64,000 nt of DNA from Liolophura sinensis (taxonomy: Eukaryota > Mollusca > Polyplacophora > Chitonida > Chitonidae), in the NCBI RefSeq assembly GCF_032854445.1, contig NC_088297.1, positions 2,915,991 through 2,979,990 of the forward strand. Direction: 5' to 3'. A program made the position numbers and the translations under genes. Below, piece after piece: positions 33,310-45,003 of this stretch (position 1 is the first letter of the stretch; each line of letters opens with the position of its first letter). The notes under the pieces are model-generated. The model was not told where the DNA came from. It worked only from the letters and a program-made list of their open reading frames with translations, and ran no database searches.

Positions 33310-35760
33310 AATTATATATATATTCTCATTAGGGGTTCAAGCCATTCAGGCTTGAATCCCTATTGTATCTGTTAGGATTATTTTTTTTTATTATTATTAT
33401 TCTCGGCAAATCTGTGATGCCGTTCTAGCAAAAACGATTGGGCCAAAGTTTATGAAATTTTAGTATGTTTATCTCCATACCTTGAAGTTGTGCATCGAAT
33501 CATTTGGGCCGATATGGTCATGTGACTTGGCGGCCATATTGGATTTTGTTCAAAACCTTTAAAAATCTTCTGCAAAACAGCTGATGGGATTGATCTGAAA
33601 TTTAAACTGTAGTTGCACTAAGCCTAGGTACATTCAGGATGTACGTGAAAACTTGGTGCGTTGAAAATTGTAGAAGCTCGCTACTGGGTGAATATGTCAT
33701 GCGAGCAAACAATTTGTTTTTTGCTAATAACTTCTTCCACACTTTTACAGATGATGTCGTACAAATAGTCCTGTCTGATGCAGTTTTGGACGCTGAGTCC
33801 AGATATGCTAATTTTGGGAAACCGGAAGTGACGTCATCAAAACTGAAAATGTGGTTATCTCCATAACCAATGAAGCTGGAGTCGCAGTCTTAAGGCCTAA
33901 CATCATCCCAAGGCATGAAGAGAAATATGACATAACCGGAAGTGACATCAGCAAACCGGAAGTAGTACATCCCAAAACGAAAATGGCTATTTTTACAAGT
34001 TTCAAAATTGAAAAACTTCTGTGGCTAAATTAGCATGGCAGAAATGTGTGAAATTTAACTAGGTAGTAGGAGTGGGGACTGTCTTTTATACGAATAAAAG
34101 TTTAGGTGTCTCAGGTCACATGACCCAGCCGCCATGTTGGGTTGCGAGTAAAAGATTTGGGAAACATTTTCTTCTGAACTTAACATCCGACTGACCTGAC
34201 ATTCTCTACATGGAACAACTGTTGCCTGTGAATTATTTTGACAGATGCAGAATGCAATATGTCAGGAAAAAAACGGAAACGGAAGTGACGTCATCTCACA
34301 TCAAAAATTTTGAATTTGAGTCTTTTAAATATGCTACCTGTTGTAATTTGACGTCCTGATCACGAATCTGGTCTTATTTTATTCCACAAGTGCATATTTT
34401 TGTTGCAAATTACAAACATTGCCTAAAGTTGCAATTTTCCCCCATTTTTGGAAGTCATGTGACACAAAACGGCTATAGCTGCAAAGCTGAAAATGGCTGA
34501 GTGCAAAGGGCTGTGTGTGGACTCTGAGAGTGTGGAAAATCTTTCAAATGGTTTATTAAATGTGAGAGTTGCAGAGCTTGAAAAATTGTTGAAAAGGCTG
34601 ATTTACGATATTTGGCACTTTGACATCCTCATGTTATATAATGCATTATAAATGCATAATGGACTAATGTGACAGTAGAAATGTTGACAGCCAGCTACCC
34701 AACCTAGTTTGACATCCTGATTACGAATCTGATCTTATTTTTTTGCTACGATGCCTACTTTTGTCGCAAATTGCGATTGAAGTGCAAAAACTCACATTTT
34801 CAGCCATTTTTGCAAATGACTTGACAGAAAACTGTTAAAGCTGAAGATTGCCCAATGAATAGTGCTATAAATGTTCTTTATGTGTGCTACAAATCTTTGA
34901 GCTACCCCCCAAAATACAGCATCTACAGGGAAGCTGCAAAACGGCTATAGCTGTAAAGCTGATTATCACCGAGTGCAAAGCGCTATATAGGTACCCTACA
35001 TTTTCTGAACATCGTTGACCCGTGTTGAAAAAGAGGGGACATTGCACGCCTTCAAATATTGTCCAAAGCTGGATATACTCCGTTTGGCACAATACATGAC
35101 ACAAAATGGTTATAGATGTAAAGCTTAAAATGGCTAGGTGCAAAGGGCTATATGTGTACTATATGTGTGCAGAAAATCGTCGAAGAGTCTTAATAAATGT
35201 GGGAATTGCAGTGCTTGAAATATTTTCCAAAGGCTGATTTACTATATTTGGCACTTTGACGTCCCCATGTTATATAATGCATTTTAAATGCGTTTATGAC
35301 CAGGATGAAGGTGGAAATGTTGACGGCATGCTACCCGACGTAGTTTGACGTCCTGATCATGAATCGGGGCTTGTTTCTTTAGTATGACTTACAATTTTGT
35401 CGCAACTTGCCATCAAAATGCGAAAAAGCGCAATTTACACCATGTTGCAGAAGTCTTGTGACAGAAAACTGTCATATAGGTAAAGCTGAATATCACCGAG
35501 TGCAAAGCACTATATATGTACTCAACGTGTACTGAACATCGTTGAGCTGTGATGAAAAAGCGGGGACATGCCCGCCTTTCAAATATTGTCCAAAGCGTGA
35601 TCATGGTCTTATTTTATTTTCCGGCGATGTGTATTTTTTTGAATTTAGAATTATTGTAAGTATGCCACTCAGAGTAGTTTGGAGCCCTTTTGACTCTGCT
35701 GATATTCTTGTACATTTTTCTGGTTTAATCATAGAATATTGTATGTTCATAGTTTTTTGA
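33310..35760. repeat. Degenerate tandem-repeat block headed by a palindrome
   Basis: TTCAAGCCATTCAGGCTTGAA at 33338-33358 is a near-perfect hairpin followed by TTATTATTATTATT. Downstream, phrases recur in order: TTTGACGTCCTGATCACGAAT (from about 34353), TTTGACATCCTGATTACGAA (34707) and TTTGACGTCCTGATCATGAA (35345); also GGCTATAGCTG, AAATGTTGACAG and GAGTGCAAAG. Unit spacing is about 354 bp. It resembles an old dispersed element with internal repeats; I cannot name it. Confidence 0.55.
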
Positions 35761-35896
35761 CAGTCAACAGTGGAATGCTTTTAGGTACTATACAGCGCCA
35801 TTGAAACTGTACAGGGATCCACATCTACTGTTCATAACCTCAGAAGGCTATAGCTTTAGACACATATAACTAAACAACACAAAACTTGCTCCTTAC

Positions 35897-36070
35897 CATT
35901 CGCCTTCGACCTCTGTCTGCAGCTGGTAATTGGTAAGGTACATAAACAGCGCCACCTGTCGCACAGAAAACAGCACTAAAACAAAACGACTTGAGCACGT
36001 CACAAAACTACTCGACATGGTCACGTTACGTCAAACCGATGAAATGGGGACACAATGATTAAACCATGTG
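35897..36070 (-). other. Candidate first exon of a minus-strand gene
   Basis: A GCGAATG|GTAAGG donor lies at 35896-35895. Upstream the frame from ATG (MSSSFVTCSSRF) is open to the donor but ends in a phase that does not fit the exon at 30155. A TGACGTAACGTGAC motif precedes the ATG. It could be a 5' UTR exon of the SET gene. Confidence 0.25.
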
Positions 36071-37085
36071 GAAGACGATTTTCACAACTCCACGCACAGT
36101 TAGTAACACGTCAGTGACAGTGTTGTCTTTCTCTCGTCTTTCTACCCATTGGACAAAGCTGATTTTACCCTTTTTCAGTAGAGAGTTACACACATGTAAT
36201 ATTGCTAAATTGAAGCAGTTTTCAATATTACAGGTGACGTCCCCGGTAGGACCTGTTACCCCGGAAGACGGCTCTGTACAGTTTCAGATCCAGTGTCATT
36301 AATTTCATGCCAAACAGGACACAAAGATCTGCTTACAGGACAGGGTGGTGAACAAATAAATAATAATAAAATACGGTAGGCCTATAGGCCTAGAGGTGTA
36401 TAGGGGGCATATAGATCAACAGGAATAAATAAAGGCTGTAAAACATGCACGGTACATGTTTAAAAAATATTATTTATTAAAATTAATTGATTATTTATTA
36501 AAATTTATTGAATTTTTAAAACATTAAGATAATATCGATAAGATATACTTTGGAACGTATTTGTAAATATATTAAATACTGACACGGTATTAAATTAACA
36601 AATAGGGTAAAATATGCCTATGTTTGTAAGAAAGACGGATAGGCCTGTGGGTTAATAGAACTATGTGTGTAGAACAAATGTCTAAAAAGATCAATTTCTT
36701 CAGTGTCCGCTTAAAACTTTCATAAGCGCCACGGAATACGCCCCATTGTATAAGTTTTGGGCAGATGGTGAAAAGCTTGACTTTCTTACCTTAATACGAC
36801 AAACTTAAAGTTTACAAATTCTCTCAGTCAGCAACATGAAATAAAATTTCGCTTGTAGGCCTAAGGTTATTGAGGTCAGTACCTCCTTGTACGCACTTGT
36901 TCAACGTTAAAAGTTTCAAATATTTCGCCTGTTTTCCAACGACGCTATGCTTCGAAAAATTGTAGTGGTTATCTGAGGGACACATTTTCATTGATATTCA
37001 GAAAATATACCTGAAATACAGGGGAATTGCCTGAAATTGCATTGCACATGTTGTTAGATAGCCTGCATTTATTCAGGCCAATAAT
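36071..37085. other. No recognised feature
   Basis: AT-rich with no supported exon. A TACACTCTCAAAAT-type end at about 37245-37262 (reverse complement) resembles the small element at 49998. Confidence 0.3.
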
Positions 37086-37165
37086 CCTGACATTCAGGTC
37101 CTTAATCATGTTATTCCTGAACAATCATGCTATTCCTGAACAATCATGTTATTCCTGAACAATCA
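37086..37165 (+). repeat. 23-bp tandem repeat, three copies
   Basis: Unit CATGTTATTCCTGAACAAT with small changes. Confidence 0.85.
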
Positions 37166-37460
37166 TGCAGATATAGATGGGATTATTCGTCTGAATAACC
37201 CATGCTACATAACTACAAATCAACTTCCGGGAATTTCCCTCAATAATTTTGAGAGTGTATTTAATATTACCTCTATAACCTAAACACTGTTATTTCTTCT
37301 GAACATTTTCTGTTTTTTTGTTTGTTTAACCCGAGCACAGTATTCCAAATTGCTTTTTGACACAAGGTTGTTAATAGTCGGATAAGCTTTGGCGCGGATA
37401 ATACAAAATGACGATAAATCGGTGTCTTTGTGGCCTATGTAATAGCAATCCACACTTATG

Positions 37461-37816
37461 AGTGAGTGAGTGCTTGGGGTTTAACGTCGTACTCAACAAT
37501 TTTTCAGTCATATGACGACGAAGGAATCATTAGGGTGCATGTACGTGTAATGTGCCTCCTTGTTGCAGGACGGATTCCACCGCTCTTTTATTTAGTGCTG
37601 CTTCACTGAGACGACTTACCGAAGGCAAGTAAGCCGCCCCCGCCCGAGCCATTATACTGATACGGGTCAACCAGTCGTTGCACTATCCCCTTCATGCTGA
37701 ACGCCAAGCGAGGAAGTTACAACTTCCTCTTTTAAAGTCTTAGGTGTGACTCGATCAAGGATTGATCCTTGATCTACCGGAGCGGACGCTGTACCAACTG
37801 TGCTATCCGGGCCGGT
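37461..37816 (-). mobile_element. SINE-B, full length
   Basis: GAGTGAGTGAGTGCTTGGGG tail to GCTATCCGGGCCGGTT. No target duplication was spotted. Confidence 0.92.
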
Positions 37817-37960
37817 TCCCGCACTAGTGTAAGTAGACTGAACTTATAGGAAGGATATATCCCTTTACATGTTACTAACTAAAATGTATCCGATTAATTT
37901 GACTCTTTGATATGTTACTTATAAAACTTGGCCTATATACTACGATCACGCCATTTGAAT

Positions 37961-38040
37961 GAATGAATGATTGTGGTTTAACTCAACGGTTTATTTCACT
38001 ATTAAACGTATCACGGCGAATGTATTTGGGACTACGAATT
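37961..38040 (-). mobile_element. SINE-E fragment
   Basis: GAATGAATGAATGATTGTGG tail followed by TTTAACTCAACGG and TATCACGGCGAATG. Same family as 43589-43650. Confidence 0.6.
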
Positions 38041-38538
38041 GGCACCATCAACAACTTTAAAGGTTGTGAAAATATTAAATAACATTAAATTACGTTGTGA
38101 TTAAAAATGTAGTGTAGGGTCTCACTTTAAAGTGCATATGGAACTAATTAAAACAAATTTGATGAATCTGACTTTTGGATATGTTACTTTAAAATCTTTA
38201 TGCTAAATAATACGATTACGGCACCTGACATTTTTTGAGGCGTTTAGCTGAGAGAAGCTGATAATGTTCAACTATCATGTTAAGTAAATAGAAAACTGAA
38301 CTGGCTGACTGCTGACTGGGCGCGCATGCGTATTAAGCTGGGCCTACAATTGCTGCATATGACAACAAAGCGGTATAAGGAGATAACCGGTTTAATCGTT
38401 TGCAAGCCCTTACACGTTCGCAAAAAGCTGTAGTTCCACTGACAAGTTTACCGTAATACACGAGTAATTTTTATCTGAAAACGAAACATTCCTAGCCTCA
38501 ATATTTCGGCTCTTTATTTTGCCATCATCAGGAGTCAC

Positions 38539-39640
38539 GGGTACACTACTGACACTGTCCCCGATAACACTTGGTTATGTTAAAGGCAGACCTGTGTGGG
38601 GTTTGATCCCCACCTGAATGGTCTAGGACAAGGGTATATTTGCAGAAAGCTCCCTTAGCCTAACATTACCTTAACTGCCATAGCAACATATCTCTGAAAC
38701 ATGCGTCGCCAAGGTACTTACGATTACCTTAGGTTAAGGGGCCTTCGTGCAAGTGCGCCCTGCTCCATAAGTACACCACTAGTACTGTTCCCGAAAGTGC
38801 TGGGTTATGTTGAAAGCAGACCTATGTGTAGTTGGTCCCCACTTGAATGGTGAAAAAACTTACTCCACAGGTACACCACTGACAATGTCCCCGATAACAG
38901 TGGGTTATGTTAAAAGCAGACCTGTGTGTAGTTGGTCCCCAAATTGAATGGTGAAAAAACTTACTCCACAGGTACACCACTGACAATGTCCCCGATAACA
39001 CTGGGTTATGTTAAAAGCAGACCTGTGTGTAGTTGGTCCTCAATTGAATGGTGAAAAAACTTACTCCACAGGTACACCACTGACAATGTCCCCGATAACA
39101 CTGGGTTATGTTAAAAGCAGGCCTGTGTGTAGTTGGTCCTCAATTGAATGGTGAAAAAACTTACTCCACAGGTACACCACTGACAATGTCCCGGATAACA
39201 CTGGGTTATGTTAAAAGCAGACCTGTGTGTAGTTGGTCCTCACTTGAATGGTGAAAAAACTTACTCCACAGGTACACCACGGACATAACACCCCGATAAC
39301 ACTGGGTTATGTCAAAGGCAGACGTGTGTGTAGTTTATCCCCACTTGAATGATCAAAAGACTTTCTCCACAGGTACACCACTGGCACTGTCCCCGATAAG
39401 ACTATGTAATGTTAAAGACGGCGTTGTGTGTAGTTGGTCCCCACTAAAATGGTGAAAAGACTTACTCCACAGGTAAGCCGCTGGCACTGTCCCCGATCAC
39501 ACTGGGTTATGTCAAAGACAAACCTGTGTGTAGTTAGTCCCCACTTGAATGATGAAGAGACTTACCCCATAGGTACACCACTGACGCTGTCCCCGATAAT
39601 ACAGGGTTTTGTTAAGTTCAGAATGGTGCAACTTGTGCCC
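38539..39640 (+). repeat. 100-bp tandem repeat
   Basis: About ten units with the phrase GGTACACCACTGACAATGTC, CCCGATAACACTGGGTTATG, GTAGTTGGTCC, ACTTACTCCACA. Starts fall every 100 bp from about 38871 to 39571. The central units are nearly identical; the outer ones are diverged. Confidence 0.92.
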
Positions 39641-40412
39641 CCTCTAACTGTCAAAAGTCATCCTGATGTTACACATGGCTAACTGGGTTTAGTAAATAAA
39701 GAGCGACAATAATGCCCATAAATAAGTTCGGCCTTTCAACAACATAAACCTGAGGGGCAGATCTTCAGACCATCCCTTTCGAACATCTCAGGGTCTTTCG
39801 TGATATACGTGGTTCACGGATAGGATGATCTGAAATACATCGACCTTCAGAATGGGTGTGATATAACCATGTACGCAGCATGATTTATTTTAGCATGTAC
39901 AAACTTTAATTTGCCGGCAAGTTAACTTCACAGAATGAAGAGCAACTTTCAAATCGGTTACCATCCAAAATCAATCGAGTCCCCAAAATTGTGCAACGAT
40001 TGACATCGTCGCCTTTGTACAGTAGTATACACTACATCAACTGATAATCGTGTTGTTAAAATATTCTTTTGGCTGACAAAACACAGTTGCAGGTGGATGT
40101 CCCATTTCGACTATCGAAAAAGTCAAAACAGATTGTAACTTAAGTCTCTTATTCAGGAAGGGCAAAACTCCAAACCAAGCTAAAGTTCGACTGTTTACCC
40201 TCAATGCACACCACAGTACCGGGGACCTCAAATATACCATTGTTGGCAACATAGACCAACTGGGGACGATTTAATGAACTCGTTACACAGCATAGAACCG
40301 GGCCAAAGTTACAAAACGGTGAAAATGTAAACCGGGGACGTCCCCAGTAGGAGGTGTGTCGCCAGTTGAAAAGTGTGTAAAATAGTATATGTCCCCGATA
40401 TCCACCTTTGGA
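39641..40412. other. No recognised feature
   Basis: Unassigned sequence between the tandem array and the right arm of the inverted duplication. Confidence 0.3.
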
Positions 40413-40414
40413 AG

Positions 40415-40445
<31 letters not shown>

Positions 40446-40461
40446 TACATACATACATACA
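40413..40461. repeat. Compound microsatellite (CA)n(CATA)n
   Basis: ACACAC run followed by ATACATACATAC. The left arm has a TGTATGTATGTA remnant at the matching place (about 8430-8470). Confidence 0.95.
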
Positions 40462-41338
40462 TTGGTGTTATGTACATAAACTGACGGTGGAAAGAAATAG
40501 CCGTGTTTTTACTGGGCCTCAGTGGTGAACTTGCCGACCTATCCGCACTGGCTTGCTTTCGATTGAAATCAATGTCATTTACATGTACACATACACTTTT
40601 TGATCAGGCCTTTGACTCAGAAAAAAGGCGTGCGTCTATTTTGGGGGAAATGTCAGTAACGCGCCAAAGTCGATGGTTACAACGGTTACTTATCTTTCTT
40701 TCAATGATGAATCTTGCAACCCGTCCTAAGTGAAATAATTTTGAACTGACTATAAACCATAATGAAATAAATAACTCAACATCGATGAGTGCATATATTG
40801 TACAAATATATTAATTATTCTGCTTTTTAGGCTGAACAGAACTGCAACGTCATCGCATTGAAACACAGTCACTAAATCAGAAAAAAAAAGATTGTGTGTG
40901 GAGATAAATGAGTCCACTTTTTTGTCAAATTACACTGTAGATGATTTGTCCTTCCATGGGAGAATCATGTAAATATGCAGGCCCAAGGACGGAAATAAAC
41001 ATGTAGGCCCTATATTATTAGTAATGTGCACTGTAAAAATTGCAGTTTATCATGTTTAGTTTACCGAGATAATATATTTGCAACAGTGTAATGTTTTATC
41101 GGAAGGGACCTGTTTGTGTTACAAGTATATATAATTTCATATTGTTTTGTCTGGTATTCATTACACTGCATAGCATAGTACCGTTTCTTTAGGCGGAACT
41201 TTAAACACGCCCCCTAATTTTTGCGCCTTTGGGCCGGTTTACCTACATTCTTGCGCGACAGAATGTAAAAAACTGCATGTAACGAAGAGTTACTCCTAAT
41301 TTCTACTTTGACCGGTCATGTTTTGTGCTATTAATTGA

Positions 41339-41536
41339 ATGGCTGAAGTATTTGCGTCTTATGATATTGTTAGTGATCGCCAGAAGTTTTCAAATCCAAG
41401 GTGCATAAAAGCGGCCTTGCAGGAAGGTCAAAGCGACGGAGCGATATCAGTGAGTCGCCAGACTTGGGGTTTAAGAGGCAAATTCGGAGCGAAGCTGTTG
41501 TTTCTTCACACACAGAGAAGTTATCATTTTGTCCAA
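41339..41536 (+). other. Putative 5' exon of the Nanos-Myc gene
   Basis: Opens MAEVFASYDIVSDRQKF and ends VQ before a CAA|GTATGT donor; another donor-like GTGAGT lies at 41451. The sequence is conserved with the left arm (6185-6397). Spliced at either donor to the acceptor at 42045 it hits a stop, so it is probably UTR or an upstream ORF. Confidence 0.4.
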
Positions 41537-42052
41537 GTATGTACCGAATAGTTTTGTTTGGTCGATTACATCTTGTGATCCCTGGTCATGTGAACTACTG
41601 TGTGTAACTGACAGTCGTGTACATGGGCTTGACAGGCAAACATGACTTTTCACATGGGTTTAATTCACCCGGCAAGGAGAGTCATGTTTCAACAGATTTC
41701 TTCTATCTCCTGAAGTCTCAAAATGATTTGGATATAATGTTCTAGCCATTCTCTTGGTCCGCAATTGTTGTCCTGTGTGGTTTGATTCTTAAAGCATTGA
41801 TGACAAGGCTCAAACATGTTTGGTATGGAGCGAAACATTTAGGACAGTTTTAACAAGGGGAATAAATCTGGGGGTGTATTATCATTGTATAATGAGTTAC
41901 TTCCCTTTGAATTTTATGGAGCAAAACATAGGAATGTCAGAGCTCTAATTCAATCAGGCGTTACTATACCACTGTAAAATGTTGAACATATGGACATTGC
42001 TTTGGTTACTTAACCAGCTTCAATTTATGTTCTTTCTTATTTCAGTTTAAAC

Positions 42053-42523
42053 ATGGCAACTTCAAGAAATCACTTGCTCCATCGGCCAGAGGAAAGTGAC
42101 TCTTTCCAGCTGTGTTTCTTGGAGCAGGAGGCGGAACCTGTGGGGACAATGGAAAATAAAAGAATCAAGAGAAAGGTCAAACCTACAAAAAACACCATTT
42201 GTGTGTTATGCAAGAATAATGGCGAGACGCTGTCGGTGTATGGTATGCACGTTTTGCAGGATGCCTTCGGTCATGTGATACGTGGGGCGGTCGGGGATAA
42301 CGCACACACCAGGGAGGCCTTGAAATCCAGCTTCTTCGAATTAAGGGACGCAGTTCCAGAGCTCATGCAACAGGAAAGGGTACCAAAAGTGGTTATATTG
42401 AAAAAAGTTGCTGACCACATTCATGAATTGAATACAAAGGAAAATTGGTTGTTGACAGAACTGCAAAGACAGAGAGAGCGAAATGAGCAGCTTAGAGGAA
42501 AGCTGCGATTACTACAGTGTTGA
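42053..42523 (+). CDS. Chimeric protein: partial Nanos finger joined to a Myc-type HLH-leucine zipper
   Basis: A 156-codon ORF. ATG lies 7 bases after the acceptor CTTATTTCAG, in good context (AAACATGGC). Residues 1-49 match the left-arm Nanos copy. Residues 50-85 are Nanos: C50, C53 and H66 are kept (CVLCKNNGETLSVYGMH). Eleven residues that held the fourth Cys of knuckle 1 and both Cys of knuckle 2 are missing without breaking the frame. After GDNAHT (86) the protein switches to REALKSSFFELRDAVPEL, then ERVPKVVILKKVADHI, then a heptad-like zipper (ELNTKENWLLTELQRQRERN, EQLRGKLRLL). PKVVILKK and SSFFELRD are hallmarks of Myc helix 1, loop and helix 2. The Myc DNA-contacting basic region is absent; the join falls at its last residue. 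Inference: a product could dimerise with Max-like partners without binding DNA. The HLH-zipper has no stop or frameshift. Expression is unknown. Confidence 0.75.
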   Translation: MATSRNHLLHRPEESDSFQLCFLEQEAEPVGTMENKRIKRKVKPTKNTICVLCKNNGETLSVYGMHVLQDAFGHVIRGAVGDNAHTREALKSSFFELRDAVPELMQQERVPKVVILKKVADHIHELNTKENWLLTELQRQRERNEQLRGKLRLLQC

Positions 42524-43572
42524 AAAGCTTGTAGATTACCTGTCGTCATGCCCATTGTGTTCATGTGATTGTCATTGCCAGACGGAGAGGCATGAAGCGG
42601 GCACAGTGCGATACTTCCTTACCATTATTACCATGCCTTGCTACCCAGTTTACCACAAGTGGTAGGAGTTTTACCACTAAAAGGACTGACTGATCGTTTC
42701 ATTATGTTGTGAACTCGTTTTGATTTTCATTTTTCAGAGGTGTATATTTCCATTATTGAAGAGAAGTTGTTCTTTTTGGTGCAATTTCATATATGCCCTA
42801 CTTGGGTATTAGTGCTAACATTAACTGTATGGGACTTCGCTGCTCGCATTGATTTAACTGGAACTCTTTATCATCAAGCATTTAAAAGTAGTTTTTTTGG
42901 TTGTTTTCATTTCCTTGCTGTTAAAAGATTCATCTTTTTTTTTTACTATTTTTAATGCATTTAAGAAAACAGCTTGCTTGAAATTTTCAGTTTGGAAGAA
43001 GAATAGTTCTTGTCTCACATCTTATTTTTTTTCTTACGACAAACAGTGGTTGTAACTTTTTTGTGTGCGAGACCCATGTATTGTGTACTTTTGACGTTTG
43101 TGTTGGAAAACCATTGTTGTATTTTAAATGGCTTGCTGTAAGCATTTATTTCCATTTTTGCCTCATGTTGAGGGTCTGTCCCTGTGAGTGTACATATCTG
43201 TGCATTTATCACCATTACTGGCCTCTGATTACAGATGTTTTGGAAAGCACATCTGTACTAATACAGCCGGATATTTTGACACCTGCTTTGACCTGGCTTT
43301 TCAAAGTCAAACTAGCTGTTCAGTGCACCCATTTTTCATTTACTTTCAATATCATGTATTTATCATTTACACGTATGGGTTCTGTTAGGTTCCCCATAGC
43401 AAGTACTGCCAGTTTCAGTTGTAGAAACTGTTTCGGTATATCCTTTCATATTTCAGATTTTTGATAGAAAAGAATAAAACATAGGGAAAGAAAGAATTCT
43501 TTAATATAACCTGGTAGTTGTCGTTTTCTCTTTGATGGTCAATTGGTTGTCTTGTATATATGCGTGTTAAGA
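42524..43572 (+). other. 3' UTR-like region of the chimeric gene
   Basis: From about 43086 the sequence is conserved with the left arm (GACGTTTGTGTTGGAAAACC, GACACCTGCTTTGACC, CCATAGCAAGTACTGC). Bases 42524-43085 are right-arm only. Confidence 0.5.
43473..43478 (+). terminator. Poly-A signal
   Basis: AATAAA in AAGAATAAAACAT, conserved in the left arm as GAATAAAACATTG on the minus strand near 4922-4934. Confidence 0.55.
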
Positions 43573-43588
43573 TTAGTTGATAAAGAAT

Positions 43589-43650
43589 GAATGAATGAAT
43601 GATTATGGCTTAACGCCACATCGGCAATATTTCAGCCATACCGTGGCGAA
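43589..43650 (-). mobile_element. SINE-E, truncated, with 16-bp target-site duplication
   Basis: GAATGAATGAATGATTATGG to CATACCGTGGCGAA. Flanked by TTAGTTGATAAAGAAT at 43573-43588 and 43651-43666. It is absent from the left arm, so it came after the duplication. Confidence 0.92.
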
Positions 43651-44115
43651 TTAGTTGATAAAGAATAATTGAATTTAACCGTTTAAGAAATGGCTGTTAC
43701 ATATCTTGCTGAAATATGTGGATGTTGGTGAAAATACAGATGCTGAAGATATGTGCGAAATACCATCACACTGATCCCCTCCAAGTTTCTTATAAGCTTC
43801 GAGATTTTCTGATCCAAAAGTAGACAACTGGGTCGTCAGCGGACCCTTGAGTTCATTCCACCCCTACTGTATGTGGTGTGTCAGCCAGCCTGACCCACCA
43901 CATACTACAGTACACAAGGCAATGCTATAGTATACCCTCTACTGTACTCTACTCTACTCTGCTGCACTATACTATACTCTCTACTCTTCTCAGTGTTGGC
44001 GCGAATGGAGGCAGAGCGCGGACTTAACGACAGAGCGCGGACACGACACCCCTGACTCTGCTCCCCATCCTCAACTGCTCCTCCACGAAACGACACGTTC
44101 GCAACGCTCAATACT

Positions 44116-44735
44116 ACTAACCCCAATTTTTCGTTCAAACGAGGTACTATATGTTTTTAATTTACAGTATGAAGATCAATGCTAACCAGAAAAAATATAT
44201 TTAGTGAAACTTTCATGTGTGTATTTCTACGTGCTGTCAAAGTTTTGTTTTAATTAACGTTTGTCTCCATATGTAAAACATAAACTTTATATTGTGGTCA
44301 GTTTTGTCATATTTTGTGAGTCCAAAATTCGTATTTCTGCAAAGATCTCTCAGGCATCCTCCATAGTACAGTGGATGTTATTACAGCAAGTGTTAGTATG
44401 AATTAGAGTGGTAAAGCTATCGTATTACGTAACATTAAGCAACTAAAGCGAAATCATACGTGAATCGCGGTTGAGAACACACGTGCCAAGAAGGCCCCTC
44501 AAACAGATAAAGGCACTGTGGTTTCCAGTATAACGGGGCTCTATGTCTCACCATTTTGGGTCGCTGGTTCGTATCCTAGTTCTGCTACTCTTTTTGCGAC
44601 TTTATAAGGCAGGGTTTAAAAGGTATCCTGGCTTTCTGAATGTTTTTTCTTGGCTTCATGTGACTTTTTTTTCTCAGTTAATGTCAAGCTTGAAAAGTGA
44701 TACGTATATATACAACATTTATGCACAGGCCTTCA
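44116..44735. other. No recognised feature
   Basis: A tRNA B-box-like GGTTCGTATCC at 44565-44575 may be a decayed SINE head. Confidence 0.3.
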
Positions 44736-44744
44736 ATGACAGAA

Positions 44745-44994
44745 TAGAGGAGCCTCCTTAGCTCAGTTGGTTAGCGCGTTAGCGCAGCGTAATGACCCAG
44801 GAGCATCTCACCAATGCGGTCGCTTTGAGCTCAAGTCCAGCTCATACTGGCTTCCCCCGGCCGTTCGTGGGAATGTCTGGCAGCAACCTGCGGATGGCCG
44901 TGGGTTTCCCCCGGCCACCGCCCGTTTTTTTCCGACCGTAATGCTGGCAAATATTTTTGAGCTCGGCGTATACACCAATCAAATAAATAAATAA
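44745..44994 (+). mobile_element. SINE-A, full length, with target-site duplication
   Basis: Head GCCTCCTTAGCTCAGTTGG with B box GAGCTCAAGTCC; tail AAATAAATAAATAA. Flanked by ATGACAGAA at 44736-44744 and 44995-45003. Confidence 0.93.
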
Positions 44995-45003
44995 ATGACA
45001 GAA

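Larger units (their letters stand above)
40430..44115 (+). repeat. Right arm of the large inverted duplication
   Basis: Counterpart of 4435-8460 in reverse orientation. It ends at the shared CGACACGTTCGCAACGCTC (about 44090-44110), after which the sequences differ. It keeps the Myc-type segment and full 3' UTR that the left arm lacks, and has its own SINE-E. Confidence 0.85.

Noticed and set aside
4435-44115. A single giant transposon with 4 kb terminal inverted repeats
   Set aside because: The arms contain intron-exon structure and gene parts and are diverged. No integrase, polymerase or capsid genes are visible between them.
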